DNA of 64,000 nt from contig NZ_JALJYC010000008.1 of NCBI RefSeq assembly GCF_024170405.1, positions 26,893 through 90,892 of the forward strand, written 5' to 3'. The DNA comes from Neisseria perflava. Lineage in GTDB: Bacteria > Pseudomonadota > Gammaproteobacteria > Burkholderiales > Neisseriaceae. The position numbers and the translations under genes are program-made. The notes beneath the pieces were generated by a model. The model did no database searches. It was not told the origin of the DNA and saw only the letters and a program-made list of their open reading frames with translations. Within the stretch, counting starts at the first letter, position 1. Each line of letters opens with the position of its first letter. Positions 41,171 to 50,500 of this stretch are shown here, one piece after another.

Positions 41171-42967
41171 TTAGTTGTCATAGATCAAACCGCTTTGCTC
41201 GGTTGACGCGACAAACAGGCTGCTCCAGTCGATATTGTCGGTATGGTCGCTAAATAGCGCGCGCATGCCGCTCAAATCAATGCGGTCTGCGGCGGTATCA
41301 AAATCGGTGATGTGGTCGGTTGCGCCGCCGACAATATCGCTGGCGGTAAAGACAATCACATCTTCTCCTGCGCCGCTGACAATGGTGTTGCTGCCGAGGT
41401 TGCCCCACAAGCGGTCGTTGCCGTTGCTGCCGGTAATGATGTCATCGCCGCTTGTGCCGCTTAAAACAGCCGTGCCGCTATGGGTTTGCGTAGCCAACGC
41501 CTCCCAATCGACCGTATCGGCGGCAATGTCGCGGATACTGCTTTCAGACGGCCGATACACTACATTTTCGCCATCGCGTTCGGCAACTAGCTCAACGGTT
41601 TGCGCGGACAATACCGTGCCATCGGCGGATACGGTTTGCACCACGGCGCTTATCGGGCTGTCGTCAACAACGGTATAAGGCACGCTGTCGGGGTCATCGG
41701 CGGCGGTATTCAGCTTGGCTTCTATGCCGTCTGAAAAACCGTCGTTGTCGGTGTCGAGGGTGTAGGGGTTAGCATACCAACTGTCGATACGGCTACCGCG
41801 TGAAAAAACGCTTTCCAGTTGGCTGCTGTTTTCATAGAAACTGGACATATTGTGTTTGCCCCAAATCTCATCGCTTTTGACATCGTAGATATTGGCGTTT
41901 TCATAAGTACCGAGGCCGCTGAAGAGTAATCTTATCCAGACTAGTAGAGCTGATGGTCCAGAACTAACCCATTCTCCTTTAATCACATAGGAATTACTGC
42001 GGTACAGGCTGACAGCTTCCGTAACATCGCTGTTATCGGTAATAACGGTTTTTACCATCTCATCCGTATTGCTGCGGGCGGTTTTTAACGCTGTGGAAGA
42101 ACCCGAATCTACGGTCAGTACGGCAGGATTAAATAGGCTGCTATGACTGAAACTGTCAGCCAATGCAGTAGTGTTAGGAACGGTATAGGCGGCAAAAAAC
42201 TGCGCCAGATAGCCGCCGAGCGAATGGCCGGTGCTGTACAGATTGGTTGGCTTAAAAGTAGCAATATAGTCAGCAATGCTTTGCAGATAGCTGATTTGGG
42301 CAGGTGTGTTACCGGAAACTAATTTGAAATTGGCCACCCAGTCTGAGAAGCTGAACTTTTCAGTACCTCGGAATGCCACCACCACATTGTCATAGCTGCC
42401 GTCTGCGTTTAGCCCGTTAGCAAAGATGGCATAATCCAAACCATCTCCCGGGCTTTCGGCTTTCAATAATGTCCAATAGGGCGTTAGTTCGGTAACGGAA
42501 GCTGCGTTTTCAAACTCTTTGTCAATGCTGCTGATATGGGCTTTGGCGGTATCGTTGAAAGTGTCGGCTAAAACAATCGGAGTTTGGTATGACAACGTGG
42601 CAAACATCCGTAAATCGCGTTCGGATACATTCCACATATCAGCTTGGCTGTCGATGGCGTCAATCAGACCGTCGCCATCGCTGTCATTTTGATAGCTGGC
42701 TAAAACGGCTTGCGGGTCGGGAGAAACGCTGCGGTATTCCAGCTTAGATAAATCCACATTATCGGCCGAAGTCAGGCTGAGTGCGGCGCCGCTTGCGTAG
42801 TAAATGCGGGTGGTAATGTATTGCTGTACGCTTGGCGCGGGCAAGTCTGTTGCCGTCTCGGAAGACGGGGTGTTTGGCGAAGAAGGGGTGGGATTGTTTG
42901 CCGTATCATCGTTGCGCGGCGTTTCCGCCGCCGCCACCACCGCCTGCCAAGGCCAACGGCACGCCAA
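41171..42967 (-). CDS. RTX-type lipase (class 3 alpha/beta hydrolase), 5' end displaced
   Basis: A 598-codon frame. The lipase domain (about residues 110-330) has VVVAFRGTEKFSFSDW and the nucleophile elbow YSTGHSLGGYLAQFFAAY. Calcium-type loops flank it (NDSDGDGLIDAID near 95, DTDNDGFSDGIEA near 410). RTX nonapeptide repeats follow (GTSGDDIITGSNGNDRLWGN), then ASDIVGGATDHITDFDTAADRIDLS, the usual C-terminus of type I-secreted proteins. No credible start codon exists: the frame begins at a TTG in GC-rich Gly-coding sequence with no ribosome binding site. The natural N-terminus lies in other frames upstream (42906-43324). No type I secretion genes are in the window. Confidence 0.75.
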   Translation of the reverse strand: MACRWPWQAVVAAAETPRNDDTANNPTPSSPNTPSSETATDLPAPSVQQYITTRIYYASGAALSLTSADNVDLSKLEYRSVSPDPQAVLASYQNDSDGDGLIDAIDSQADMWNVSERDLRMFATLSYQTPIVLADTFNDTAKAHISSIDKEFENAASVTELTPYWTLLKAESPGDGLDYAIFANGLNADGSYDNVVVAFRGTEKFSFSDWVANFKLVSGNTPAQISYLQSIADYIATFKPTNLYSTGHSLGGYLAQFFAAYTVPNTTALADSFSHSSLFNPAVLTVDSGSSTALKTARSNTDEMVKTVITDNSDVTEAVSLYRSNSYVIKGEWVSSGPSALLVWIRLLFSGLGTYENANIYDVKSDEIWGKHNMSSFYENSSQLESVFSRGSRIDSWYANPYTLDTDNDGFSDGIEAKLNTAADDPDSVPYTVVDDSPISAVVQTVSADGTVLSAQTVELVAERDGENVVYRPSESSIRDIAADTVDWEALATQTHSGTAVLSGTSGDDIITGSNGNDRLWGNLGSNTIVSGAGEDVIVFTASDIVGGATDHITDFDTAADRIDLSGMRALFSDHTDNIDWSSLFVASTEQSGLIYDN

Positions 42968-43324
42968 TTAAGGTAAGCAGGCCGCCGACGATTTTCATCG
43001 GGCGGTAGCTTTTCGGTGCGGTCATTTCAGCTGCTTCAACGGAGCGTGCAGCCGGTAAGGAGGTTTCCATATTGGAAACGGTAGGGATAACAGGCTGGCG
43101 GGAGATGGGATGAACCGGGGTTTCACCCGCTAAAGGCGGGTATTCGGAATAGGATGGGGATGAAAAATTCAGCGCTTTCGGCAATATCGCCCATATCGGG
43201 ATTGGGGAGGGGGAGGTCGGCAGCAGGTTCGACGGCTTGCGGTTCGGCATTCAGCGCGTCAAAATGCTCTGTTGGTTGGTTGGTTGGTTGGTTGGTTGGT
43301 TGGGAGTACCGGTATTTCCTGCAT
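42906..43324 (-). pseudogene. Frameshifted 5' part of the RTX lipase gene
   Basis: ATG 43324 opens MQEIPVLP followed by the CAAC tract (Pro-Thr-Asn-Gln repeats) and stops at TGA 43261-43259. A second frame then reads HFDALNAEPQAVEPAADLPL...MGDIAESAEF to about 43160. A third frame reads SSPSYSEYPPLAGETPVHP...METSLPAARS and the hydrophobic IVGGLLTLIGVPLALAGGGGGGG, ending at 42906, where the lipase frame takes over. Three shifts (tetramer tract, a T5 run near 43165, and the Gly-codon/AAA stretch near 42915) would need correcting to give one protein. Both middle frames look like genuine coding sequence. Confidence 0.6.
43271..43302. repeat. Tetranucleotide tract (GTTG)8
   Basis: Eight perfect GTTG units on the plus strand (CAAC on the coding strand), just inside the presumed 5' end of the lipase gene. 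Losing one unit or gaining two would join the ATG at 43324 to the next open frame. Such tracts drive phase variation in Neisseria and Haemophilus. Confidence 0.8.
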
Positions 43325-43459
43325 GGATATTGCTCTTTTGTAGTATGTTGTAATATGTGAAAAGGCGTAAAAGAACATAAGATTTATGTTATGTAAATGA
43401 CGGGAATGGTTATTATTTATGCGAAACAGTTACATAGAAAATCATTGATACAGCATACA

Positions 43460-43504
43460 AAAAAAGCCGTCTGAAACAGGAATACTGTTTCAGACGGCCT
43501 TTTA
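43460..43504 (-). terminator. DUS-pair hairpin terminator of the phosphate transporter gene
   Basis: AAAAGCCGTCTGAAACAG and CTGTTTCAGACGGCCTTTT. Confidence 0.75.
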
Positions 43505-43528
43505 ATTGTTTAGCTAATCAGGATGGAT

Positions 43529-45109
43529 TTAGAACACGCTGCGCAATACCAAGAAGCAGATAACCGACAAAATCGCGGCGGAGGGCAGGGTAATGACCCA
43601 AGCCAAGCCGATGGGTTTCATCATGCTCCAGTTGGCGTTGCGGTTGACGATGCCGATACCCAAAACGGCGCCGACCAAAATGTGGGTACTGGATACCGGC
43701 AAGCCCAGCAGGGAGGCGGCCATCACCACGGAAGCGGCGGACAATTCGGCGGCAAAGCCGGATGAGGGGTGCATTTCCGCCAAGCTAGTGCCGACGGTGT
43801 GAATCACTTCTTTACCGATAAACCACAGGCCGACAATCAGGGCGATACCGAAGGTCAGCATGGCAACCGGCGGTACGGCGTTTTGGTCGGCGATGTTACT
43901 GAAGCGCAAAACGTCCATAATGGCGGCAAACGGGCCGATGGCGTTGGCGATGTCGTTGGCGCCGTGGCTGAAGGCGAAGCCGCAGGCGGTGAAGACCTGC
44001 ATCCATGAGAACATCAGGAAGGTGGATTTGCCCAAATCCTTGCGTTTCATGGTTTTGGCGTAGATAAAGGTGGCTGCCCAAATGACGGCGCCGACCATAA
44101 AGATAATCAGGTAGCTGCCGACTTCGCCGATATCGAGGTGCAGGTTTTTCAATCCTTTGAAAATCAGCATGGCGGTAATCATCATGCCGCCGAGGGAGGC
44201 AATCAGCGGTACCCAAGATTGCAGGGCGTGGTAGCTATCGACATTGCTTTTTTTCAGGTCGATTTCATACAGGCCTCGGTAATAGGCGGATTCTAATTCG
44301 GTCGGGTCAAGTTCGGCTTCGCCGTAAATTTGCGCATCGCGTGCCATGGCGGAAGCGACGGTTACTTTTTCCTGCTCGTCGAGCGCTTCAAAAGACAGGC
44401 GGTGTTGCTCTTTAAAGGCTTTTTTCTCTTGCTTGATGGTTTTCAGGCGCATATCGGCAGCGGTGTTGTAGTCCAATACGTGCTTTTTGATTTGGCCGAA
44501 CACGATGTAGGAGACCAAGCCGCCCAACAATGGTGACAATACCCAAGAAATAGCGATTTCGCCCATCTTGCCCCATTGAATCAGGCTGAAGGTGTCGTCG
44601 CCGCTGCCGCTGACAAAGCCCAAACATAATGCGCTGCCGACGATACCGCCGACAATGGCATGGGTAGTGGACACCGGCAGGCCTTTTTTGGTAGCAAACA
44701 AGAGCCACAGCGCGGAAGCGAGCAAGGCAGACATCATGATATAGACGAACTGCATGGGGTCGAGATTCATCGCACCTAAGTCGATAATGCCCTTACGGAT
44801 GGTGTCGGTTACTTCGCCGCCGGCAATCACGGCGCCGCTGACTTCAAATACTGCCGCAATAATCAAGGCTTGCGGCACGGTCAGTGTGCCGGCGCCGACG
44901 GAGGTGCCGAAGGAGTTGGCGACGTCGTTGCCGCCGATGTTGAAGGCCATAAACACGCCGAATAGCGTAGCCAGCAGGAACAAAGTCGTGTGGTTGCCGT
45001 GGGTATAATCCATGCCCCAGGCAATGAAATAGCCGACCATGCCAATGAGCAAGGCGGCGAATAATATATTGATTCTTTTAATGAATGCACTGGAAGGGGC
45101 GGTAGCCAT
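43529..45109 (-). CDS. PiT family inorganic phosphate transporter
   Basis: A 526-aa integral membrane transporter. The duplicated PiT signature occurs as FNIGGNDVANSFGTSVGAGTLT in the N-terminal half and AFSHGANDIANAIGPFAAI in the C-terminal half. A hydrophilic cytoplasmic region of about 100 residues (about 205-300, LKTIKQEKKAFKEQHRLSF) separates them. PiT proteins co-transport metal-phosphate complexes with protons or phosphate with sodium. The gene is monocistronic. The 316-bp AT-rich gap upstream (45110-45425) shows no recognisable Pho box. Confidence 0.92.
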   Translation of the reverse strand: MATAPSSAFIKRINILFAALLIGMVGYFIAWGMDYTHGNHTTLFLLATLFGVFMAFNIGGNDVANSFGTSVGAGTLTVPQALIIAAVFEVSGAVIAGGEVTDTIRKGIIDLGAMNLDPMQFVYIMMSALLASALWLLFATKKGLPVSTTHAIVGGIVGSALCLGFVSGSGDDTFSLIQWGKMGEIAISWVLSPLLGGLVSYIVFGQIKKHVLDYNTAADMRLKTIKQEKKAFKEQHRLSFEALDEQEKVTVASAMARDAQIYGEAELDPTELESAYYRGLYEIDLKKSNVDSYHALQSWVPLIASLGGMMITAMLIFKGLKNLHLDIGEVGSYLIIFMVGAVIWAATFIYAKTMKRKDLGKSTFLMFSWMQVFTACGFAFSHGANDIANAIGPFAAIMDVLRFSNIADQNAVPPVAMLTFGIALIVGLWFIGKEVIHTVGTSLAEMHPSSGFAAELSAASVVMAASLLGLPVSSTHILVGAVLGIGIVNRNANWSMMKPIGLAWVITLPSAAILSVICFLVLRSVF

Positions 45110-45425
45110 GGGTTTCCTCAGTTTTAAAAACTGCCTGTAAGGGAGGCAAAACAGAATTATTCTAACATGAAATTGTGACAGCTTTGTTACATCGTTAAGT
45201 TGTGTAGTTTTATGTTGCAGCGTGAAGAAAAGCGATACAAGACTATTTGAAAGGTAATTTTTAGCACATTGAATCGTAATTTAAATTTTTAAAAATAAAA
45301 CATAAAATAAAAACAAATATTTTAGAATAAAATGCTAATAAATTAAAAAAAGAAAAATTTGGCTTACGTTAAAATACGTTCTTTGCATTAATTAGAGGCC
45401 GTCTGAAAACGGGAGGAAAATAAAA

Positions 45426-46688
45426 ATGACACAACATTCTGTGGCAAAACCGACTTGGCGCAGCCGTCTGCATGCGTTGGGGCCGGGGATTTTGATGGCG
45501 TCTGCCGCAATCGGCGGTTCGCATTTGGTGGCTTCTACGCAGGCGGGGGCGCTGTATGGCTGGCAGTTGGCTTTGATTATTATCTTAACCAATTTGTTTA
45601 AATACCCGTTTTTCCGTTTCAGTACGCACTATACTTTGGACAACGGCAAAAGCCTGATTGAGGGATACGCTGAAAAAAGCCGGGCGTATTTGTGGGTTTT
45701 TCTGGTGTTGGGTTTTCTTTCCGCCACGGTCAACTCGGCGGCGGTGGCGGTGGTGACGGCGGTTATCGTCAAGGTCGCTCTGCCGGGATTACCGTTTTCC
45801 AATAATGCCATTGCGGTGGGCGTGATGGTGTTTACTTTACTGATTTTGTTTGCCGGACGCTATAAGGCGCTTGACCATGTGTCGAAACTGATTGTGGTGA
45901 GTTTAACCCTTGCTACGATTTTTGCCGCCGGTATCGCCATGTCGCGCGGTATGCAGATGCAGCCTGATTTTATCGAGCCTTCGCCGTGGAACTTGGCGGC
46001 GCTGGGCTTCATCATCGCGCTGATGGGCTGGATGCCTGCGCCGATTGAGCTGTCGGCCATTAATTCGCTGTGGGTAACGGCGCGTCAGAAAATCGATCCG
46101 GTCAGCTATCGCGACGGGATGTTTGATTTTGATGTCGGCTTTGTGACCAGCGCGGTGCTGGCGGTGGTGTTTCTGATTCTCGGTGCGTATGTGCAATACG
46201 GAAACGGCGAGGCGGTGCAGATGGCGGGCGGCAAATATATTGTCCAACTGGTTAATATGTATGCCGTCACCATCGGCGAATGGTCGCGCCCGCTGGTGGC
46301 GTTTATCGCGTTTGCCTGTATGTTCGGCACGACCATTACCGTGGTGGACGGCTATGCCCGTGCGGTGGCCGAATCGGTACGTTTGGCGCGTGGCAAAAAA
46401 GAGCCAACCGGCGAGCGGGCATTGTTCGCATGGATGATGTGGGTGGCGTTGTCCGGTCTGGCGGTGATTTTATGGTTCAACAGCGCCATGGCGGAATTGC
46501 TGAAATTTGCCATGATTTGCGCATTTTTGTCGGCACCGGTGTTTGGCTGGCTGAATTACAGCTTGGTTAAGGACGATAAAAAGCATCCGGTATCGGCAGG
46601 CATGAAAGCGCTGGTATATATCGGTTTGATTTACCTGATTGGTTTTTCGCTGCTGTTTATTTTGAATTTGGCGGGGTTTATCGGATAA
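45426..46688 (+). CDS. Divergent Nramp-family metal transporter homologue
   Basis: A 420-aa protein with about 11 membrane helices and the Nramp (SLC11) framework: GPGILMASAAIGGSHLVASTQAGALYGW in helix 1, LALMGWMPAPIELSAIN-like IALMGWMPAPIELSAIN in helix 6, and the FACMFGTTITVVDGYARA block. The metal ligands of classical Nramps are changed: the helix-1 DPGN is GGSH, and the His after the helix-6 MP is Ala. Manganese/iron transport therefore cannot be assumed. Some Nramp-related proteins with altered sites carry magnesium or lack transport. The ATG is preceded by a DUS and GGGAGGAAAATAAAA. Confidence 0.8.
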   Translation: MTQHSVAKPTWRSRLHALGPGILMASAAIGGSHLVASTQAGALYGWQLALIIILTNLFKYPFFRFSTHYTLDNGKSLIEGYAEKSRAYLWVFLVLGFLSATVNSAAVAVVTAVIVKVALPGLPFSNNAIAVGVMVFTLLILFAGRYKALDHVSKLIVVSLTLATIFAAGIAMSRGMQMQPDFIEPSPWNLAALGFIIALMGWMPAPIELSAINSLWVTARQKIDPVSYRDGMFDFDVGFVTSAVLAVVFLILGAYVQYGNGEAVQMAGGKYIVQLVNMYAVTIGEWSRPLVAFIAFACMFGTTITVVDGYARAVAESVRLARGKKEPTGERALFAWMMWVALSGLAVILWFNSAMAELLKFAMICAFLSAPVFGWLNYSLVKDDKKHPVSAGMKALVYIGLIYLIGFSLLFILNLAGFIG

Positions 46689-46728
46689 AACAGGCGTAAT
46701 GCCGGATTTATCATGTATTTCGTTTATC

Positions 46729-46764
46729 AGGCCGTCTGAAAACTGTTTTCAGACGGCCTTTTTA
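46729..46764 (+). terminator. DUS-pair hairpin terminator
   Basis: AGGCCGTCTGAAAAC and GTTTTCAGACGGCCT almost without loop, then TTTTT. Confidence 0.8.
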
Positions 46765-46873
46765 TTTTCTTATTCTGAAACGATGCTTTAATAAAAATGG
46801 TATAGATAAAACAATAGGAAAATCATAAACTGGCACCATATTGAAGATACAGATGAATCAAAGGAGTCAAACC

Positions 46874-47668
46874 ATGAAATTACCCGTATTGTTCCTCGGC
46901 CACGGCAGCCCGATGAATGCCATCGAGGATACCGTTTATTCCCGCGCTTGGACGCAGTTGGGCGAAGATTTGCGCACCCGCTACGGCAGCGGAATCAAAG
47001 CCATTTTAGCCATTTCCGCCCACTGGTACACCGACGGCAGCGCCGTGACCGCGATGGAAAAACCGCGCACCATCCACGATTTCGGCGGTTTCCCCAAAGC
47101 CCTGTTTGACATGCAGTATCCTGCCGACGGCAGCCCCGAGCTGACCGCGCGGGTGCGCGGATTATTGGGCGAAGACAAAGTGGCCGCCGATACCGGATGG
47201 GGCTTGGATCACGGCACATGGGGCGTGTTGTGCCACGTTTTCCCCCAAGCGGATATTCCCGTGGTGCAGTTGAGCCTGAACGTGCGTTTGGATTTGGCGG
47301 AACATTACGCCATCGGCGAGAAACTCGCCGCGCTGCGCGAAGAGGGCGTGTTGATTGTTGCCAGCGGCAATGTGGTGCACAATCTGCGCACGATGGATCG
47401 CTATTCAATGGACACCGCCGGTGCGGGCTATGATTGGGCGGAACACGTGCGCGTGTTGGTCAACCAATGGGTTGAGCAAAACGACACCGCCGCGCTGATT
47501 GATGAAAACGCCTATCCCGCCGACATCAATCTGGCTGCGCCGACGCCCGACCACTACTGGCCGCTGCTGTATGCCGTGGGCGCGGCGCAAGGCGATAATG
47601 TGCGCATTTTCAACGACGACATCGTCGGCAAATCCTTGAGCATGACCTCGATGGTATGGGGCATGTAA
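46874..47668 (+). CDS. ygiD: 4,5-DOPA dioxygenase extradiol family protein (YgiD)
   Basis: A 264-aa class III extradiol ring-cleavage dioxygenase homologue. Metal-binding histidines are in LFLGHGSPMNAI, ISAHWYTDG and GNVVHNLRTM, and TGWGLDHGTWGVLCHVFP matches the LigB-type core. E. coli YgiD cleaves DOPA; the physiological substrate in Neisseria is unknown. ATG 46874 follows a strong AAGGAGTCAAACC, which decides it over an in-frame upstream codon at 46841. It is followed by a DUS-pair hairpin. Confidence 0.88.
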   Translation: MKLPVLFLGHGSPMNAIEDTVYSRAWTQLGEDLRTRYGSGIKAILAISAHWYTDGSAVTAMEKPRTIHDFGGFPKALFDMQYPADGSPELTARVRGLLGEDKVAADTGWGLDHGTWGVLCHVFPQADIPVVQLSLNVRLDLAEHYAIGEKLAALREEGVLIVASGNVVHNLRTMDRYSMDTAGAGYDWAEHVRVLVNQWVEQNDTAALIDENAYPADINLAAPTPDHYWPLLYAVGAAQGDNVRIFNDDIVGKSLSMTSMVWGM

Positions 47669-47681
47669 ACTCATGCACAGA

Positions 47682-47731
47682 TAAGGCCGTCTGAAAAACC
47701 GCTGTCAAAGCTGTTTTCAGACGGCCTTTTT
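47682..47731 (+). terminator. DUS-pair hairpin terminator of ygiD
   Basis: AAGGCCGTCTGAAAA and TTTTCAGACGGCCTT with an additional GCTGTCAAAGCTG loop stem, then TTT. A third, single DUS follows at 47751-47762 just before pepN. Confidence 0.75.
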
Positions 47732-47802
47732 GATTTTCACCTTGATATTCCGGCCGTCTGAAACCATATAAACGAATATTTTATTTTGAAAGGCCGATTC
47801 CC

Positions 47803-50427
47803 ATGAGCAAAACCGTGCATTACCTGAAAGACTACCGCGCACCGGCGTACCAAATCCGCAAAACCGATTTACAGTTTGATATTTTCGATGATGAAACGCG
47901 GGTAAGGGCGCGGCTGTTGGTCGAACCGCAAGAGGCGAGTGCGCCGCTGGTGTTGGACGGTTCGGCCGAGCTGCTGTCGGTAAAAATTGACGGCGAAACA
48001 GTAGATTATGTGCTGGATAAGGAAAACGAAAAGTTGACGGTGAACCAAGTGCCGTCTGAAAACTTTATCGCCGAAATCGAAACGCGCATTTTGCCGCAGG
48101 AAAACAAATCTCTGATGGGGCTGTATGCGAGTGGCGGCAATCTGTTTACCCAATGCGAGCCGGAGGGTTTCCGCAAAATCACGTTTTACCCCGATCGTCC
48201 GGATGTGATGGCCAAATTCACCACCACGATTACCGCCGACAAAAAGCGCTATCCGGTTTTGCTTTCCAACGGCAACAAGACCGACAGCGGCGATTTTTCA
48301 GACGGCCGCCATTGGGTCAAATGGATAGATCCGTTTGCCAAACCGAGCTATCTGTTTGCGCTGGTGGCGGGCGATTTGGCGGTAACCAAAGACAGCTTTA
48401 CCACCATGAGCGGTAAAAACGTGGCCATTGAGTTTTACACCACGGCGGCGGACAAGCCGAAAGTGCCGTTTGCGGTGGAATCGCTGAAACATGCGATGAA
48501 GTGGGACGAAACGCGCTTCGGCTTGGAATACGATTTGGATATGTTTATGGTCGTGGCCGTCGGCGATTTCAATATGGGCGCGATGGAAAACAAAGGCCTC
48601 AATATTTTCAACACCAAATATGTGCTGGCCGACAGCCGCAGCGCCACCGACGCGGATTTTGAAGGTATCGAGTCGGTAATCGGTCACGAATATTTCCACA
48701 ACTGGACGGGCAACCGCGTTACCTGCCGCGACTGGTTCCAGCTTTCTTTAAAAGAAGGGCTGACTGTGTTCCGCGATCAGGAATTTTCCGGCGACCGCGC
48801 CAGCCGCGACGTGCGCCGCATTGACAACGTGCGCCTGCTGCGTCAGCACCAGTTCCCCGAAGACGCGGGCCCGACCGCCCATCCGGTGCGCCCCGCCAGC
48901 TATGTGGAAATGAACAATTTTTACACCATGACCGTGTATGAAAAAGGCGCGGAAGTGGTGCGCATGTACCATACGCTGCTGGGCGAAGCAGGTTTCCAAA
49001 AAGGCATGAAACTGTATTTCCAACGCCACGACGGACACGCCGTGACCTGCGACGATTTCCGCGCGGCGATGGCCGACGCCAACGGCATCAATCTCGACCA
49101 ATTCACGCTGTGGTACAGTCAGGCCGGTACGCCGGTATTGGACGCGGCAGGCCGTCTGAATGAAAACGGCGATTATGTGCTGCGCGTGAAACAAAGCATT
49201 CCCGCTACACCGGATATGGCGGAGAAACAACCGATGATGATGCCGCTGAAAGTGGCGCTGCTGGACGCGCAAAGCGGCGTTCAGACGGCCTTTGATTATC
49301 AGGGCAAACGCGTTAACGAGGCCGTATTGCTGCTCACCGAAGCCGAGCAGGAATTTGTGTTGGGCGGCGTGGGCGGCGCAGTCGTGCCCTCGCTCTTGCG
49401 CGGTTTTTCCGCACCGGTGATTCTGAATTACCCTTATTCCGACACCGAATTAGCCTTGCTGCTGTCGCACGATACCGACGCTTTTGCCCGTTGGGAAGCG
49501 GCGCAAACGCTGTACCGCCGCGCCGTTGCCGCGAATGAACGCGCTTTGGCGGCGGGCGAGCCCTTGCCAACTCATCAGGATTTGCTGCAAGCCGTCGGCT
49601 ATGCCTTGCGCGCCGACATCGATCCGGCGTTTAAAACCTTATTGCTGCAAGTGCCGTCTGAAGCCGAGCTGTGGGCGGAGCAGGACAATATCCACCCGCT
49701 GCGCGTGCATCAGGCACGCGAAGCACTGCTGGATTTGATGGCGCAAACTTATGCCAACGAAATCGCCGAACTGCGCCTGACTGCGCAACAGCAGGAAGAA
49801 GCAGGCGCGGGCGAAGTGTACGAATACGCCCCCCAACGCGCCGGCTGGCGTGCGCTGCGCAACGCCATGCGCGGCTTGAGCGTGCGTGCCGAGCCGAAAG
49901 CGGTGGACTTTATCGCGCTCGAATACGACAAAATGGCGAAAAACATGACCCACGAATGGGGCATGCTGAGCGCAGTCAACCACAGCGCAAGCGACAAACG
50001 CAATGCGTTGTTGGACGCTTTTGCCGCCAAGTTCGCCGACGATGCGCTGGTGATGGACAAATATTTCACCCTTATCGGCAGCAGCCACCGCAGCGACACT
50101 TTGACGCAGGTTCAGACGGCCTTGAATCATCCGAAATTCAGCTTGGAAAACCCGAATAAAGCCCGTTCGCTGCTGGGCGCATTCAGCCACAACGTGCCGC
50201 ATTTCCATGCTGAAGACGGCAGCGGTTACGCCTTTTTGGCGGATAAGGTGCTGGAAATCGACCGCTTCAACCCGCAGGTGGCGGCGCGTTTGGTGCAGGC
50301 GTTCAACCTTTGCAACAAACTCGAGCCGCACCGCCGCGCCTTAATGAAGGCGCAACTGCAACGCATTGCCGCGCAGGACGGTTTGTCTAAAGACGTGGGC
50401 GAGATTGTGGGCAAGGTTTTGTCATAA
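47803..50427 (+). CDS. pepN: Aminopeptidase N
   Basis: An 874-aa M1 zinc aminopeptidase that trims N-terminal residues from peptides in the cytoplasm. The exopeptidase motif GAMENKGLNIFN and the zinc site HEYFHNWTGNRVT (about residue 296) with the downstream Glu in SLKEGLTVFRDQEFSGD are intact, as are the bacterial PepN-specific domains to the C-terminus. Length is the same as the E. coli enzyme. Several DUS lie inside the coding region (near 48050, 49150, 50110). Terminated by a DUS hairpin. Confidence 0.96.
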   Translation: MSKTVHYLKDYRAPAYQIRKTDLQFDIFDDETRVRARLLVEPQEASAPLVLDGSAELLSVKIDGETVDYVLDKENEKLTVNQVPSENFIAEIETRILPQENKSLMGLYASGGNLFTQCEPEGFRKITFYPDRPDVMAKFTTTITADKKRYPVLLSNGNKTDSGDFSDGRHWVKWIDPFAKPSYLFALVAGDLAVTKDSFTTMSGKNVAIEFYTTAADKPKVPFAVESLKHAMKWDETRFGLEYDLDMFMVVAVGDFNMGAMENKGLNIFNTKYVLADSRSATDADFEGIESVIGHEYFHNWTGNRVTCRDWFQLSLKEGLTVFRDQEFSGDRASRDVRRIDNVRLLRQHQFPEDAGPTAHPVRPASYVEMNNFYTMTVYEKGAEVVRMYHTLLGEAGFQKGMKLYFQRHDGHAVTCDDFRAAMADANGINLDQFTLWYSQAGTPVLDAAGRLNENGDYVLRVKQSIPATPDMAEKQPMMMPLKVALLDAQSGVQTAFDYQGKRVNEAVLLLTEAEQEFVLGGVGGAVVPSLLRGFSAPVILNYPYSDTELALLLSHDTDAFARWEAAQTLYRRAVAANERALAAGEPLPTHQDLLQAVGYALRADIDPAFKTLLLQVPSEAELWAEQDNIHPLRVHQAREALLDLMAQTYANEIAELRLTAQQQEEAGAGEVYEYAPQRAGWRALRNAMRGLSVRAEPKAVDFIALEYDKMAKNMTHEWGMLSAVNHSASDKRNALLDAFAAKFADDALVMDKYFTLIGSSHRSDTLTQVQTALNHPKFSLENPNKARSLLGAFSHNVPHFHAEDGSGYAFLADKVLEIDRFNPQVAARLVQAFNLCNKLEPHRRALMKAQLQRIAAQDGLSKDVGEIVGKVLS

Positions 50428-50446
50428 AGGCTGCGCTTGTGGGTAG

Positions 50447-50485
50447 GAAAGGCCGTCTGAAAATTCAATTTCAGACGGCCTTTTA
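50447..50485 (+). terminator. DUS-pair hairpin terminator of pepN
   Basis: AAAGGCCGTCTGAAATT-type arms with a short loop, followed by TTTT. Confidence 0.75.
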
Positions 50486-50500
50486 TGCATTTGCTGCAAA

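Noticed and set aside
42906..43250. Independent 114-aa gene starting MPNRKP
   Set aside because: The first part reads the wrong frame of an acidic coding-like stretch; the later part is best explained as the N-terminal region of the frameshifted lipase.
43271..43302. Possible CRISPR-like or structural role for the (GTTG)8 tract
   Set aside because: A perfect short tandem with no spacers inside a coding-like region is better read as a slippage tract.
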